A stretch of DNA of 64,000 nt, from assembly GCF_028561275.1 (NCBI RefSeq), contig NZ_JAQQTF010000004.1:372001-436000 (forward strand). The letters run 5' to 3'. Each line of letters begins with the position of its first letter. Within the stretch, counting starts at the first letter, position 1. Positions 50,438 to 59,311 of this stretch are shown in pieces. A model generated the notes under the pieces. It saw only the letters and a program-made list of their open reading frames with translations. It was not told the DNA's origin and ran no database searches. The DNA comes from Aureisphaera galaxeae (GTDB taxonomy: Bacteria; Bacteroidota; Bacteroidia; Flavobacteriales; Flavobacteriaceae). The translations under genes were made by a program, and so were the position numbers.

Positions 50438-51283
50438 ATGCTGAATTATAACGGTACCCTACTTTCAGAAGAAACTCCCTCTATGTCCTTCACCAATAGA
50501 GGCTTGCATTATGGGGATGCAGTTTTCGAAACCATCAAAGTTTCTGCAGGTAAAATTTTCTTTTGGGAAGATCACTACTTCCGTCTCATGGCTTCCATGC
50601 GAATTATGCGTATGGAAATCCCAATGAATTTTACATTGGAGTTTTTGGAAGAAGAAATTCAGAAGACTCTAGCAGCACAATCTGAAGGGAACGCTGCATA
50701 CCGTGTGAAACTTTTGGTATGGAGAAGCTGGGGAGGAAAGTATACTCCAACCTCCAAGGAGGTATCCTATCTCATTCAACCAGAACCTATAGAAACCCCG
50801 TTTTATGTGCTGGCTGAAAAACCCTATGAAGTTGAGTTGTTCAAAGATCACTACGTAAATGCAGGCTTACTTTCTACCTTAAAAACCAATAACCGTTCGG
50901 TGAATATTTTGGGAAGTGTATTCGCCCAAGAAAACGGATATGAAAATTGTCTGTTGCTGAATGACAAAAAGCAAGTCATTGAAGCCCTTAATGGTAATTT
51001 ATTCTTGGTAAATGGTTACAAAATAAAAACACCTCCGCTTGCCGATGGTTGTTTAAATGGAATATTGCGAAAGCAGCTCATTGCGATTTTAGGACAATTA
51101 CCCGATTATATTTTGGAAGAAGCCTCTGTTTCGCCTTTCGAATTGCAGAAAGCGGACGAAATGTTCATTACCAATACCATTGTAGGGATACAGCCGATTT
51201 CTAAATACAGGAAAAAGGAATATGGAAATGCAGTCGCTAAGGACTTATTGGGCAAGTTGAATGCGAAAGCCCGATTGGGTTAG
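50438..51283 (+). CDS. Class IV aminotransferase / 4-amino-4-deoxychorismate lyase family
   Basis: 281 residues from ATG 50438 (MLNYNGTLLSEETPSMSFTN). FTNRGLHYGDAVFETIKVSA is the class IV start. The PLP lysine is in LLSTLKTNNRSVNILGSVFA, and EALNGNLFLVNGYKIKTPPL binds the cofactor phosphate. The family includes IlvE, D-amino acid aminotransferase and PabC; the short length and single-copy setting favour PabC (folate synthesis), but this is not decisive. Stop codon overlaps that of convergent yqgE (TTAG). Confidence 0.85.
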   Translation: MLNYNGTLLSEETPSMSFTNRGLHYGDAVFETIKVSAGKIFFWEDHYFRLMASMRIMRMEIPMNFTLEFLEEEIQKTLAAQSEGNAAYRVKLLVWRSWGGKYTPTSKEVSYLIQPEPIETPFYVLAEKPYEVELFKDHYVNAGLLSTLKTNNRSVNILGSVFAQENGYENCLLLNDKKQVIEALNGNLFLVNGYKIKTPPLADGCLNGILRKQLIAILGQLPDYILEEASVSPFELQKADEMFITNTIVGIQPISKYRKKEYGNAVAKDLLGKLNAKARLG

Positions 51284-51840
51284 TTGAGATTGGGATTTTC
51301 TGGAGCATTGGACCAAAGAACGTAGTCACCTCCGAATTCTAGCATTTTTTCCTTCCAAAAGTTCTCGCAACAACCTCCAATGATGTCATTTTTTGCTTCA
51401 TTTTTGGTAATTACCCAGCTATTTACCTCTAATTCGTCCTCCAATTGCTCACTGGACCAACCCGAATATCCGAGGAAAAATTGGATTTGATCCTCCTTTA
51501 ATTCGTCATTTTGAAGCATTCCTAGGATGGTATTGAAGTCCCCTCCCCAGTAAATTCCATTGGAAATTTCGATACTGTTTGGGATCAATTCTGGAACACG
51601 ATGAATAAAATAGAGATTGTCTTGTTCCACTGGACCGCCGTTGTAAACCTTTAATTCTGAGTCTATTTCGGGTATGAAGTCCCGCAGACAATATTCCAGA
51701 GGTTTATTGAGGATGAATCCTACAGACCCATTCTCATTGTGCTCTGCCAAAAGAACCACCGATCTGTTAAAGGACACATCACCGATGATAGAGGGTTCGG
51801 CCACGAGCAACACTCCCTTGGTTGGTTTAAGGCCAATCAT
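51280..51840 (-). CDS. YqgE/AlgH family protein
   Basis: 186 residues from ATG 51840 (MIGLKPTKGVLLVAEPSIIG); a six-codon TTG extension is possible. GDVSFNRSVVLLAEHNENGS, VGFILNKPLEYCLRDFI, VYNGGPVEQDNLYFIHR, FLGYSGWSSEQLEDELEVNS are all family blocks. Cytosolic, function unknown (once called transcriptional regulator AlgH). Confidence 0.92.
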   Translation of the reverse strand: MIGLKPTKGVLLVAEPSIIGDVSFNRSVVLLAEHNENGSVGFILNKPLEYCLRDFIPEIDSELKVYNGGPVEQDNLYFIHRVPELIPNSIEISNGIYWGGDFNTILGMLQNDELKEDQIQFFLGYSGWSSEQLEDELEVNSWVITKNEAKNDIIGGCCENFWKEKMLEFGGDYVLWSNAPENPNLN

Positions 51841-51921
51841 TTTAAATGGTTTGGTCAATTAAAGCTAAGTAATAATTTAGTAATATCCAATAGTTTTGTC
51901 TATTCTTCCTTTTTGGGTACT

Positions 51922-51950
51922 AAAAAACCCCACCTTCTTGGTGGGGTTTT
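51922..51950 (-). terminator. Terminator of the HU gene
   Basis: Reverse-strand CCCCACC-AAGAA-GGTGGGG (51946-51928) followed by a T-run. Confidence 0.88.
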
Positions 51951-51972
51951 AGCATTATAAGATATAATGTGA

Positions 51973-52245
51973 TTAGTTTACACTATCCGATAAATCTGAA
52001 CCTGCTTTAAATTTTACAACGTTTTTAGCAGCGATTTTGATAGTTTTTCCTGTTTGTGGGTTTCTTCCTTCTCTAGCAGCTCTCTTAGATACTGACCAAG
52101 ATCCAAATCCTACTAAAGAAACTCTGTTTCCACTTTTAAGCGATCCTTCAACATTTCCTAAGAAAGACTCCAACGCTTTTTTTGCAGCTGCTTTAGTGAT
52201 TCCGGCATCCTCTGCCATTGCGTCGATTAAATTTGATTTGTTCAT
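51973..52245 (-). CDS. HU-type DNA-binding protein
   Basis: 90 residues, canonical HU: MNKSNLIDAMAEDAGITKAA, ALESFLGNVEGSLKSGNRVS, LVGFGSWSVSKRAAREGRNP, QTGKTIKIAAKNVVKFKAG. Dimeric nucleoid protein bending DNA with its beta-arms. Monocistronic with its own strong promoter and terminator. Confidence 0.96.
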   Translation of the reverse strand: MNKSNLIDAMAEDAGITKAAAKKALESFLGNVEGSLKSGNRVSLVGFGSWSVSKRAAREGRNPQTGKTIKIAAKNVVKFKAGSDLSDSVN

Positions 52246-52295
52246 AGTTTACTTTTTAAATTAATTGTTGGTTAAACTTTTTAATAATTGCCCTA

Positions 52296-52325
52296 CAAAT
52301 TTAATCGGATTATCCGTTCACGCAA
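52296..52325 (-). promoter_or_regulatory. Promoter of the HU gene
   Basis: Reverse strand: -33 TTG (52325-52323), 19-base spacer, -7 TAAATTTG (52303-52296). Confidence 0.8.
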
Positions 52326-52429
52326 GTAATGGCGGGCTAAATCGCCGTTTTTGTTGATAACTTAAAAGCTTTGTTAATAAAGATGGGCGTTTTTGACAAG
52401 ATTTTGCTTAAATCAGTAATAACAAGGCC

Positions 52430-53377
52430 TCACGAGAAATATGCCCCTTTTTCTACTTCAAAACCATTTAAAAGGTCACCGATGTCCATTTTACGCTTCC
52501 CAGGAATTTGCATTTCGGTGATATGGAGGTAGCCGCCCTCAACGGCAACTTTTAATTTCCTTTTTTCCGTAAATATACTTCCTAGCGTATGCGAATGCGA
52601 TTCGGGTTCTATTTCAGATCCATAGATCTTAACCTTCATTTCCTTATCCTTATTAATAAGGACAGCCCATGCCGATGGGTATGGAGATAATCCCCTTATA
52701 AAGGCATCAATGCTTTCTAACGAAAGTGACCAATCGATTTGAGTATTTTCGGAAGTGAGCTTGGGTGCCTCTTTAAATTCCAAGTTTTTATCCTGTGGTT
52801 GCGGAGTCGCCTTATCATTGGCAATCATATCCAAAGTATGCACTACAAGTTGGCTTCCAGTTTCCATGAGTTTATCATGAAGACTGCCCGCTGTTTCCCT
52901 AGGATCTATGGCTACTTTTTCCGAAGCAATGATTGCTCCCGTATCTATTTTCTCATCGATAAAGAAAGTGGTAACCCCGGTTTCTTGCTCCGCGTTGATC
53001 ACCGCCCAATTAATGGGAGCAGCTCCTCGGTATTCTGGAAGGAGGGATGCATGTAGGTTGAACGTTCCAAACTCTGGAAGGTCCCAAACCACTTTTGGAA
53101 GCATGCGAAAAGCAACCACCACTTGAAGATTGGCCTCCAAAGCTTTCAATTCATCCAAAAACTCCGGTGCCTTTAGGTTGGTGGGCTGTAATACAGGAAG
53201 TCCTTGCGATAGGGCATATTCCTTTACTGCAGATTGCCGCAATTTACGTCCACGGCCCGCAGGCTTATCGGGAGCAGTGATAATGCCTACGACCTTATGT
53301 CCGTTTTCAATAATGGTTTGTAAAACGCCCACGGCAAAATGGGGAGTCCCCATAAATACGATTCGAAGTGCTCTCAA
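52430..53377 (-). CDS. fmt: Methionyl-tRNA formyltransferase
   Basis: 315 residues. RIVFMGTPHFAVGVLQTIIE, HASLLPEYRGAAPINWAVIN (with the catalytic Asn/His/Asp region), ETGVTTFFIDEKIDTGAII and the C-terminal OB domain. Formylates initiator Met-tRNA using 10-formyl-THF. Starts with TTG at 53377, just before the conserved RIVFMGTP; no in-frame ATG fits. Lies 23 bases downstream of recQ on the same strand. Confidence 0.96.
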   Translation of the reverse strand: MRALRIVFMGTPHFAVGVLQTIIENGHKVVGIITAPDKPAGRGRKLRQSAVKEYALSQGLPVLQPTNLKAPEFLDELKALEANLQVVVAFRMLPKVVWDLPEFGTFNLHASLLPEYRGAAPINWAVINAEQETGVTTFFIDEKIDTGAIIASEKVAIDPRETAGSLHDKLMETGSQLVVHTLDMIANDKATPQPQDKNLEFKEAPKLTSENTQIDWSLSLESIDAFIRGLSPYPSAWAVLINKDKEMKVKIYGSEIEPESHSHTLGSIFTEKRKLKVAVEGGYLHITEMQIPGKRKMDIGDLLNGFEVEKGAYFS

Positions 53378-53400
53378 AGATGGTATATTTTAAGTAATTT

Positions 53401-55296
53401 TTATTTGCAGAAATATTGGCTGACTGCATTCAATTGAATTTTCCCTGCATCCAATAACATAGATAGGGTTTCCAATATGTCCTTCTCGGCAAAATTAAGG
53501 TTTTTAATCAGGCTTCTAGAATCGTGCGGGGTTTCTTTTATAAGTGCTAAAATCTCGGAAGCGATGTACGCTAGGGAATCGGAATTCTTGGTGGTATTCT
53601 CTAGGCAAACCGAACAATGACCACAAGGTTCGCTAGCTACTTCTCCGAAATACGCAGTCATTTGCAACTGAAGGCATTCGCTGTTATTTTCCACATATTT
53701 CAACACAGTTTCCAATTGACTGGCTTTGCGGTCTTTCTGCGCCTCGATTTCCTTTTTTAAAGGATTCAGGGTTCTGTCATCTTCCCTTGGGACCAAAAAT
53801 GTAATGGACGCGTCCGTTTCAAAAAGTTGAAGTTCCAGAAGATCCTTTTCCGCCATTTCCTGAAGCACAGCAATCACATTCGCCTTGGGCATGGACAGCT
53901 TTTTGGCTACCAAATTTATGTTCAGGGGAGTAGGGGTGTTGAATACCCCTCCGTACATCCGCAAGATGGTTTTACCAACAATGGCAAAGGACACCTGGTT
54001 TTCGAATTCATTCAAAAGCACTTCCGAAGAAACCAGGAATTTGACAATGGACTTACGACCAAATTCCTTCTGTAATCGCAGTATCCCCAATCGATCCAGT
54101 AGGTTCATGCCATGAAAGGTAGTAGTGGGATGTAATTTATAGGTATGGCAAAATTGTGTGAAATTGAATTCATGCACCGAAAAACCGCCTTCCCCGTATG
54201 GGATCTGAAAGTAGTTATTCAGCGTTCTATATAACTTCTTTACGTCTTCAAAAGTAGGTTGGGAGTCCACGAATTGTCTTTTGGCAAGGCCTTTGTCTTC
54301 TTCGGTATAAAGCAGGATTGCTTGTGAAGGGTTTCCATCCCTTCCGGCTCTACCGGCTTCTTGAAAATAACTTTCCAGGCTTTCGGGTAACTGTACATGA
54401 ATAACATGCCTTACGGCACCGTGATCTATACCCATACCGAAGGCGTTGGTCGCCACCATGGTAGAAACGGTTCCTCTTTTCCAAGAGGCCAAACGCTTGT
54501 TTTTTTCTTCGGTAGAAAGGCCTCCGTGGAAAAAGGTGCTGGGAATGCCCAAATGATGCAAGCGGGCTGCCATTTTTTCGGAAAGGGATCGACTCCGCAC
54601 ATAAATAATCGACGATTCCTCTTGTCCCTCCAGCAATTGCTGGATTCTATATTCCTTATCGGCCACGGACCAAACGTGAAAGGAAAGGTTCTCACGAACA
54701 AACGAATTCCTAAAAACCTTGGGCTCTTCCAATTGGAGTTGAACCATAGTATCCTCAAGTACCTTCTGGGTAGCGGTAGCCGTCAAGGCCGCAAAAGGAA
54801 CCTTAGGGTGAATTTCCCGTATGACCTTAATGTTGTGGTAGGCAGGACGGAAATCATTTCCCCATTGTGAGATACAATGCGCTTCATCCACGGCCACGAG
54901 ATTTACTGTCATGCGTTGTAAGGCGTTCTGTACCACTTCCTGTTGTAATCGCTCTGGAGAGAGGTACAGGAACTTGTAATCTCCATAGCAAGCATTGTCT
55001 AGTAGGGTAGAGAGCTCGGAGAAAGGAATGCCGCCAGGAATTTGCAGTGCCTTAATACCTTTCTCGTTTAAGCTTTTCACCTGATCGGCCATAAGGGCAA
55101 CCAGAGGGGAAATCACAATACAGATTCCTTCCAAAAGTAGGGAAGGGATCTGAAAGCAAATCGATTTTCCTCCACCTGTCGGTAAGAGCGCCACAGTATC
55201 CTTGCCCCTAAGAATGTTATGTATAATAGCTTCCTGCTGCGGTCGGAAGGTGTCGTGCCTCCAGTACTTTCGTAATATGTCTATCGGCTCTTTCAA
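53401..55296 (-). CDS. recQ: ATP-dependent DNA helicase RecQ
   Basis: 631 residues. FRPQQEAIIHNILRGKDTVA, Walker A LLPTGGGKSICFQIPS, DEAH box VDEAHCISQWGNDFRPAYHN, ATNAFGMGIDHGAVRHVIH, YFQEAGRAGRDG, and RQC zinc ligands (CLQLQMTAYFGE, CGHCSVC). No HRDC domain is obvious at the C-terminus. Unwinds 3'-5' in recombination repair. TTG start at 55296 gives MKEPIDILRKYWRHDTFRP; upstream gene follows with 8 bases spacing. Confidence 0.95.
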   Translation of the reverse strand: MKEPIDILRKYWRHDTFRPQQEAIIHNILRGKDTVALLPTGGGKSICFQIPSLLLEGICIVISPLVALMADQVKSLNEKGIKALQIPGGIPFSELSTLLDNACYGDYKFLYLSPERLQQEVVQNALQRMTVNLVAVDEAHCISQWGNDFRPAYHNIKVIREIHPKVPFAALTATATQKVLEDTMVQLQLEEPKVFRNSFVRENLSFHVWSVADKEYRIQQLLEGQEESSIIYVRSRSLSEKMAARLHHLGIPSTFFHGGLSTEEKNKRLASWKRGTVSTMVATNAFGMGIDHGAVRHVIHVQLPESLESYFQEAGRAGRDGNPSQAILLYTEEDKGLAKRQFVDSQPTFEDVKKLYRTLNNYFQIPYGEGGFSVHEFNFTQFCHTYKLHPTTTFHGMNLLDRLGILRLQKEFGRKSIVKFLVSSEVLLNEFENQVSFAIVGKTILRMYGGVFNTPTPLNINLVAKKLSMPKANVIAVLQEMAEKDLLELQLFETDASITFLVPREDDRTLNPLKKEIEAQKDRKASQLETVLKYVENNSECLQLQMTAYFGEVASEPCGHCSVCLENTTKNSDSLAYIASEILALIKETPHDSRSLIKNLNFAEKDILETLSMLLDAGKIQLNAVSQYFCK

Positions 55297-55304
55297 AATA
55301 GGAC

Positions 55305-55859
55305 CTAAAGTTGGGAAAGTATGAATTCGATTCTGTTTGGTACGGTATCCTTGGGAACGGTGATGGGATCGTGACCAAAATGGGAATAGGATTCTCTCAA
55401 GTGATCATACAATTTTATAGCTTCTTCAAAATCCTCGAAACGTCCTTCATCTACCCCGAAAATCTCCTTCCATGGCGGAAGGATGAAGACGGCATCGTAG
55501 GCTACTTCTTTACAGATATCGGTAAAGTGTGTGCTGTACTCCTGATCGAAAAAGTCCATATAGGCCAATACATCGCCCACCCCGCGATCGAAGAATATAT
55601 AATTGCCATTGGAAGCAAGGGAAGCTTCGAATTGTTGTTGGCGACCGTGTAATAATTTTTTATTGAACAATAAGGAGTCATCGGCAAAAACGATGGGGTT
55701 GGATTGTATGTCTTCTTCCGATTTGTTTTCTACCTCCTCTGCGGTAAATTCCCTGATGATTTCAGGATAACATTCATATCCCATAGCTACCAATGCATCG
55801 ATCAAGGATGTTTTTCCAGTGGCAGGTCCTCCTGTAATTACGATTCTTTTTGTATTCAA
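55305..55859 (-). CDS. AAA_28 / NadR-like P-loop ATPase
   Basis: 184 residues. Walker A ITGGPATGKTSLIDALVAMG (about 9-17), then YECYPEIIREFTAEE, LHGRQQQFEASLAS, and a Walker B-like YIFFDRGVGDVLAYMDF. AAA_28 proteins resemble the kinase domain of NadR and thymidylate-kinase-like folds; substrate unknown. TTG start at 55859. Upstream member of the probable AAA_28-recQ-fmt operon. Confidence 0.82.
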   Translation of the reverse strand: MNTKRIVITGGPATGKTSLIDALVAMGYECYPEIIREFTAEEVENKSEEDIQSNPIVFADDSLLFNKKLLHGRQQQFEASLASNGNYIFFDRGVGDVLAYMDFFDQEYSTHFTDICKEVAYDAVFILPPWKEIFGVDEGRFEDFEEAIKLYDHLRESYSHFGHDPITVPKDTVPNRIEFILSQL

Positions 55860-55916
55860 TCTATCCAGTGTATTAATCGTACAAATATCGGAACAATTTA
55901 TTGATACTTAAAAGTG

Positions 55917-55924
55917 TATCTTTG
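55917..55924 (+). promoter_or_regulatory. -7 element of the DUF493 gene
   Basis: TATCTTTG, perfect match, 25 bases before the ATG; no TTG at the ideal -33 position. Confidence 0.6.
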
Positions 55925-55949
55925 CAATCGTTTTTTAGGATATTTGGCT

Positions 55950-56240
55950 ATGAAAAGCAACGAAAAATCAACAGAATTTTACGATCGGTTACGGGAGCAA
56001 CTACAATTGGATACCGAATGGCCTTCTCCCTATATGTTTAAGTTTATTGTGCCTGCCAGTATTGAGAAGATTGCCGAAATAGAGGCGGTTTTTAACGGTA
56101 CGAATGCAGAAATAAGTACGAGGGATTCTTCCAAGGGGACTTACACGAGTGTTTCCATTAAAGTGACCATGGAATCACCAGATGCGGTGATCGAAAAATA
56201 TTTGGAAGTTTCCAAGGTAGAAGGTGTCATTTCCTTATAA
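55950..56240 (+). CDS. DUF493 (YbeD-like) protein
   Basis: 96 residues from ATG 55950 (MKSNEKSTEFYDRLREQLQL). WPSPYMFKFIVPASIEKIAE and SSKGTYTSVSIKVTMESPDA are DUF493 features, an ACT-like ferredoxin fold of unknown function found next to lipoate genes in Proteobacteria. Cytosolic. Confidence 0.82.
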   Translation: MKSNEKSTEFYDRLREQLQLDTEWPSPYMFKFIVPASIEKIAEIEAVFNGTNAEISTRDSSKGTYTSVSIKVTMESPDAVIEKYLEVSKVEGVISL

Positions 56241-56301
56241 TTTTAGTATTTTGCAATCGTTATACTTCAACGAAGACACTTCCTTTTAAACTTATTTCAT
56301 T

Positions 56302-56937
56302 TTGGTTGAAAATTTAGAATACAATACAGAACGTCCGCATTTAATTATTCCTGAATATGGACGTCACATCCAAAAAATGGTAGATCATGCCATTTCCATG
56401 GAAGATAAAGAGGCCAGAAACAAATGTGCCAAGAGTATCATTGCGGTCATGGGGAATCTTAACCCACACTTACGCGATGTTCCCGATTTTCAGCACAAGC
56501 TGTGGGATCAATTGTTCATTATTTCCGATTTTAAATTGGATGTGGACTCCCCATATCCAAAACCTTCCCGAGAGGAATTGGCCGAACGCCCGGAACCTTT
56601 AAACTATCCTCAAAACCATCCTAAATACCGTTTCTATGGTAACAATATTAAAAGGATGATCGATGTAGCCAATGGTTGGGAAGATGGGGATTTAAAGGAT
56701 GCTTTGGTAATGACCATTGCTAACCATATGAAGAAATGCTTCCTTAATTGGAACAAGGACACCGTTGAAGATAGTGTGATCTTTGAGCATCTGGTTGAAT
56801 TATCGGATGGGAAGATCAACTTGCACGGAAGCGAAGAGGATCTTTCGGATTCACTTCAGTTGTTGAAAAACAAGAAACGCTTCAACAAACCAAGCAACAA
56901 AGGGAAAAACAAAAACAGAGGCCGCAAACGCTTCTAA
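56302..56937 (+). CDS. DUF4290 protein
   Basis: 211 residues. NLEYNTERPHLIIPEYGRHI, QKMVDHAISMEDKEARNKCA, PQNHPKYRFYGNNIKRMIDV match DUF4290, a Bacteroidota-specific cytosolic family of unknown function. The C-terminus is a lysine/asparagine/arginine tail (KNKNRGRKRF) suited to nucleic acid binding. TTG at 56302 is the only fitting start. 23 bases upstream of murA, with which it is regularly paired in the phylum. Confidence 0.88.
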   Translation: MVENLEYNTERPHLIIPEYGRHIQKMVDHAISMEDKEARNKCAKSIIAVMGNLNPHLRDVPDFQHKLWDQLFIISDFKLDVDSPYPKPSREELAERPEPLNYPQNHPKYRFYGNNIKRMIDVANGWEDGDLKDALVMTIANHMKKCFLNWNKDTVEDSVIFEHLVELSDGKINLHGSEEDLSDSLQLLKNKKRFNKPSNKGKNKNRGRKRF

Positions 56938-56960
56938 ACCTAATCTGCGCTACATAACAT

Positions 56961-58271
56961 ATGGGAACATTTCAAATTGAAGGTGGACATTCCCTAAAAG
57001 GTGAAATCCATCCCCAGGGGGCCAAAAACGAAGCCCTACAAATTCTTTGTGCTGTTTTATTAACTCCAGATGAAGTTGTTATTGAAAACATTCCGGACAT
57101 ACGGGATGTGAACAAACTCATTACCATATTGGGTAATCTTGGGGTAAAAATTCAAAAACTAGGCAAAGGAAAATATGCTTTCAAGAGTGACGATATCAAT
57201 CTAGGTTATCTAGAATCCGAACTGTTTAAACAGGAAGGTAGTTCGTTACGAGGTTCCATTATGATTGTTGGGCCCTTATTAGCGCGTTTTGGAAAAGGAT
57301 ACATACCTCGACCCGGAGGTGATAAGATTGGTCGTAGACGTCTCGATACCCATTTTGAAGGGTTTATAAAACTGGGGGCAACCTTCCGTTATAATAAGGA
57401 AGAGCGCTTTTATGGTGTAGATGCTCCCGATGGACTAGCGGGTACCTACATGCTTTTGGATCAAGCCTCGGTAACTGGAACAGCCAATATTGTAATGGCT
57501 GCCGTATTAGCCAAGGGAACTACAACCATTTATAATGCAGCTTGTGAGCCTTACCTTCAGCAATTGTGTAAAATGCTGAACTCCATGGGAGCCAAGATAT
57601 CTGGAGTAGGGTCTAACTTATTGACCATTGAAGGGGTAGAAAGTTTGGGCGGTTGTAATCACCGTGTTCTCCCCGATATGATTGAAATTGGAAGTTGGAT
57701 TGGACTTGCTGCCATGACCCGAAGTGAAATCACCATCAAGAATGTGAGTTGGGAAAATTTGGGATTAATACCTGATACCTTCCGTAAACTGGGAATCGCA
57801 TTAGAGAAGAAAGGGGATGATATCTACATCCCTGCTCAAGATAGTTACGAAATTCAAGGGTATATAGACGGCTCTACCTTAACGGTAGCCGATGCCCCTT
57901 GGCCTGGGTTCACCCCAGACCTTTTAAGCATCGTACTGGTTGTTTGTACACAAGCCAAAGGGAATGTGCTCATCCACCAAAAAATGTTCGAAAGTCGTTT
58001 GTTCTTTGTGGATAAATTGATCGACATGGGTGCTCGAATCATCCTTTGCGATCCGCATAGGGCTACGGTGATGGGGCACAATTTCGAATCGCAATTAAAA
58101 GCGACTACCATGGTGTCTCCGGATATCCGTGCAGGTATTTCGTTATTGATTGCTGCTTTATCCGCCAAAGGAACCAGTACCATTCACAATATAGAACAGA
58201 TCGATCGTGGGTACGAGAATATAGACGAGCGCCTAAGAGCTATAGGGGCAAAGATTACCCGTATCGATTAA
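56961..58271 (+). CDS. murA: UDP-N-acetylglucosamine 1-carboxyvinyltransferase with Cys-to-Asp
   Basis: 436 residues. MurA transfers enolpyruvate from PEP to UDP-GlcNAc, the first committed step of peptidoglycan synthesis. GAKNEALQILCAVLLTPDEV, SLRGSIMIVGPLLARFGKG and GVSWENLGLIPDTFRKLGIA-type blocks are clear. The fosfomycin-binding loop, PGGCTIGARP in E. coli, reads PGGDKIGRRRLD here, so the reactive Cys115 position is Asp121. Asp keeps catalysis but prevents covalent attack by fosfomycin in other bacteria. Confidence 0.95.
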   Translation: MGTFQIEGGHSLKGEIHPQGAKNEALQILCAVLLTPDEVVIENIPDIRDVNKLITILGNLGVKIQKLGKGKYAFKSDDINLGYLESELFKQEGSSLRGSIMIVGPLLARFGKGYIPRPGGDKIGRRRLDTHFEGFIKLGATFRYNKEERFYGVDAPDGLAGTYMLLDQASVTGTANIVMAAVLAKGTTTIYNAACEPYLQQLCKMLNSMGAKISGVGSNLLTIEGVESLGGCNHRVLPDMIEIGSWIGLAAMTRSEITIKNVSWENLGLIPDTFRKLGIALEKKGDDIYIPAQDSYEIQGYIDGSTLTVADAPWPGFTPDLLSIVLVVCTQAKGNVLIHQKMFESRLFFVDKLIDMGARIILCDPHRATVMGHNFESQLKATTMVSPDIRAGISLLIAALSAKGTSTIHNIEQIDRGYENIDERLRAIGAKITRID

Positions 58272-58295
58272 TCTGAAAAGGAATTACAGAGAAAT

Positions 58296-58322
58296 AAAAA
58301 AGGCGCTTTACGGCGCCTTTTT
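58296..58322. terminator. Bidirectional terminator between murA and convergent gene
   Basis: GGCGC (58302-58306) with GCGCC (58313-58317), extended by A/T pairs, with A-run on one side and T-run on the other. Contains the stop codon of the reverse-strand gene. Confidence 0.85.
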
Positions 58323-58889
58323 GTTTTTGTTGATTTCGTCTTGAAGTTTTCTTCTTAGTTGCTGTTCCCGCTCTAGGGTACGCTGTCTGTGTGCTTCGAA
58401 TTCCGCTTCTATTTCAGAAAGTCTCAAATTGGACACCTTGGTAATGGCGTTACTATTCCTGAATCGGGTGAAGAAAAATAATGCCAGTAATAGTAAGAAC
58501 CCAATAACCGACCACATAATGGTCTTATAGGTCGATTTTTTCATGAGGGAACCAAAGAACTGAATTCCATCTTCCTTGCTTTTAGAAGTAGCCAATTCGG
58601 TTTGAAGGTTGGTGACATTTGCCGTAAGCGTACTTATCTCACCCGCTTGCTGATCGATGGTCCCTTGCGCGTCCGAAAGGTTTTTCTCGATAAGGGCGAT
58701 ACTGTCGTTAACGCTTTTTCTAAGGTTGTTTAGTTTGAAGATCTTAATGACCTTATAATCTTCATAACGGTTCGATTTATCGAAGACATCGGTAAATTGA
58801 TCTGCTAGCGTGTTCTGTGCTTCCTGTGCTAATGTGGGGACAAAGCAAAGGCACAATGCAATACGTAATAATTGTGTATAGAATTTCAT
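58308..58889 (-). CDS. Exported coiled-coil protein with one C-terminal membrane helix
   Basis: 193 residues. Signal peptide (MKFYTQLLRIALCLCFVPTLAQ), a periplasmic coiled coil (SVNDSIALIEKNLSDAQGTI, then QAGEISTLTANVTNLQTELA), a membrane helix near 125-142 (IMWSVIGFLLLLALFFF) and a basic cytosolic helix (EAHRQRTLEREQQLRRKLQD). Homologues are often labelled tRNA (guanine-N1)-methyltransferase, which the sequence does not support: no SPOUT knot is visible. Function unknown. Confidence 0.7.
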   Translation of the reverse strand: MKFYTQLLRIALCLCFVPTLAQEAQNTLADQFTDVFDKSNRYEDYKVIKIFKLNNLRKSVNDSIALIEKNLSDAQGTIDQQAGEISTLTANVTNLQTELATSKSKEDGIQFFGSLMKKSTYKTIMWSVIGFLLLLALFFFTRFRNSNAITKVSNLRLSEIEAEFEAHRQRTLEREQQLRRKLQDEINKNKKAP

Positions 58890-58973
58890 AGATGTAAGGG
58901 TGGTTTGTTACGACAAAAGTAACCACAAAAAGGGAGAAAAATTGTGCTTGTAATGCGTAACTTCTGTTAAATG

Positions 58974-59210
58974 TTACTTAACGGTTTCCAATTCGCCAAT
59001 TCGTTGGTAACTAAGCGCTCCAGATGGGCACTTGTGGATTTGTTCAATGATTTTTTCTGAGGGGGCACCTTCCAAATCGATCCAAGGAATCACAGAGGTT
59101 CTAAAGACTTCTGAAAGACCTGCGCAACAGGATCCAGCATGTATACATTTTTTTGGTTCGTAGGTTACTAGTATGTCACGATTGCGAAAGGTGTTTTCTT
59201 CGTTGCTCAT
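58974..59210 (-). CDS. (4Fe-4S) mono-cluster / divergent ferredoxin protein
   Basis: 78 residues from ATG 59210 (MSNEENTFRNRDILVTYEPK); a 33-codon upstream extension is not family-like. KKCIHAGSCCAGLSEVFRTS, VIPWIDLEGAPSEKIIEQIH and KCPSGALSYQ place four cysteines (C-x5-CC...C) as in the YjdI-like Fer4_19 family, which carries one iron-sulfur cluster. Cytosolic; electron partner unknown. Confidence 0.85.
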   Translation of the reverse strand: MSNEENTFRNRDILVTYEPKKCIHAGSCCAGLSEVFRTSVIPWIDLEGAPSEKIIEQIHKCPSGALSYQRIGELETVK

Positions 59211-59311
59211 GAGTATTAGATTAGGGGCTTTGTGTAAATATACTATAAAAACATCGATAAATGTATGTAAATTATCGATAAAACGCACTTTTTCGGAAAA
59301 ATCGCACAAAA

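Noticed and set aside
52331-52356. GGCG-N8-CGCC hairpin with T-run on the plus strand
   Set aside because: No plus-strand gene ends before it, and it lies behind the HU promoter; probably chance.
58308-58889. tRNA (guanine-N1)-methyltransferase
   Set aside because: Common database label for this type of protein, but it has a signal peptide, coiled coil and membrane helix and no SPOUT methyltransferase features.
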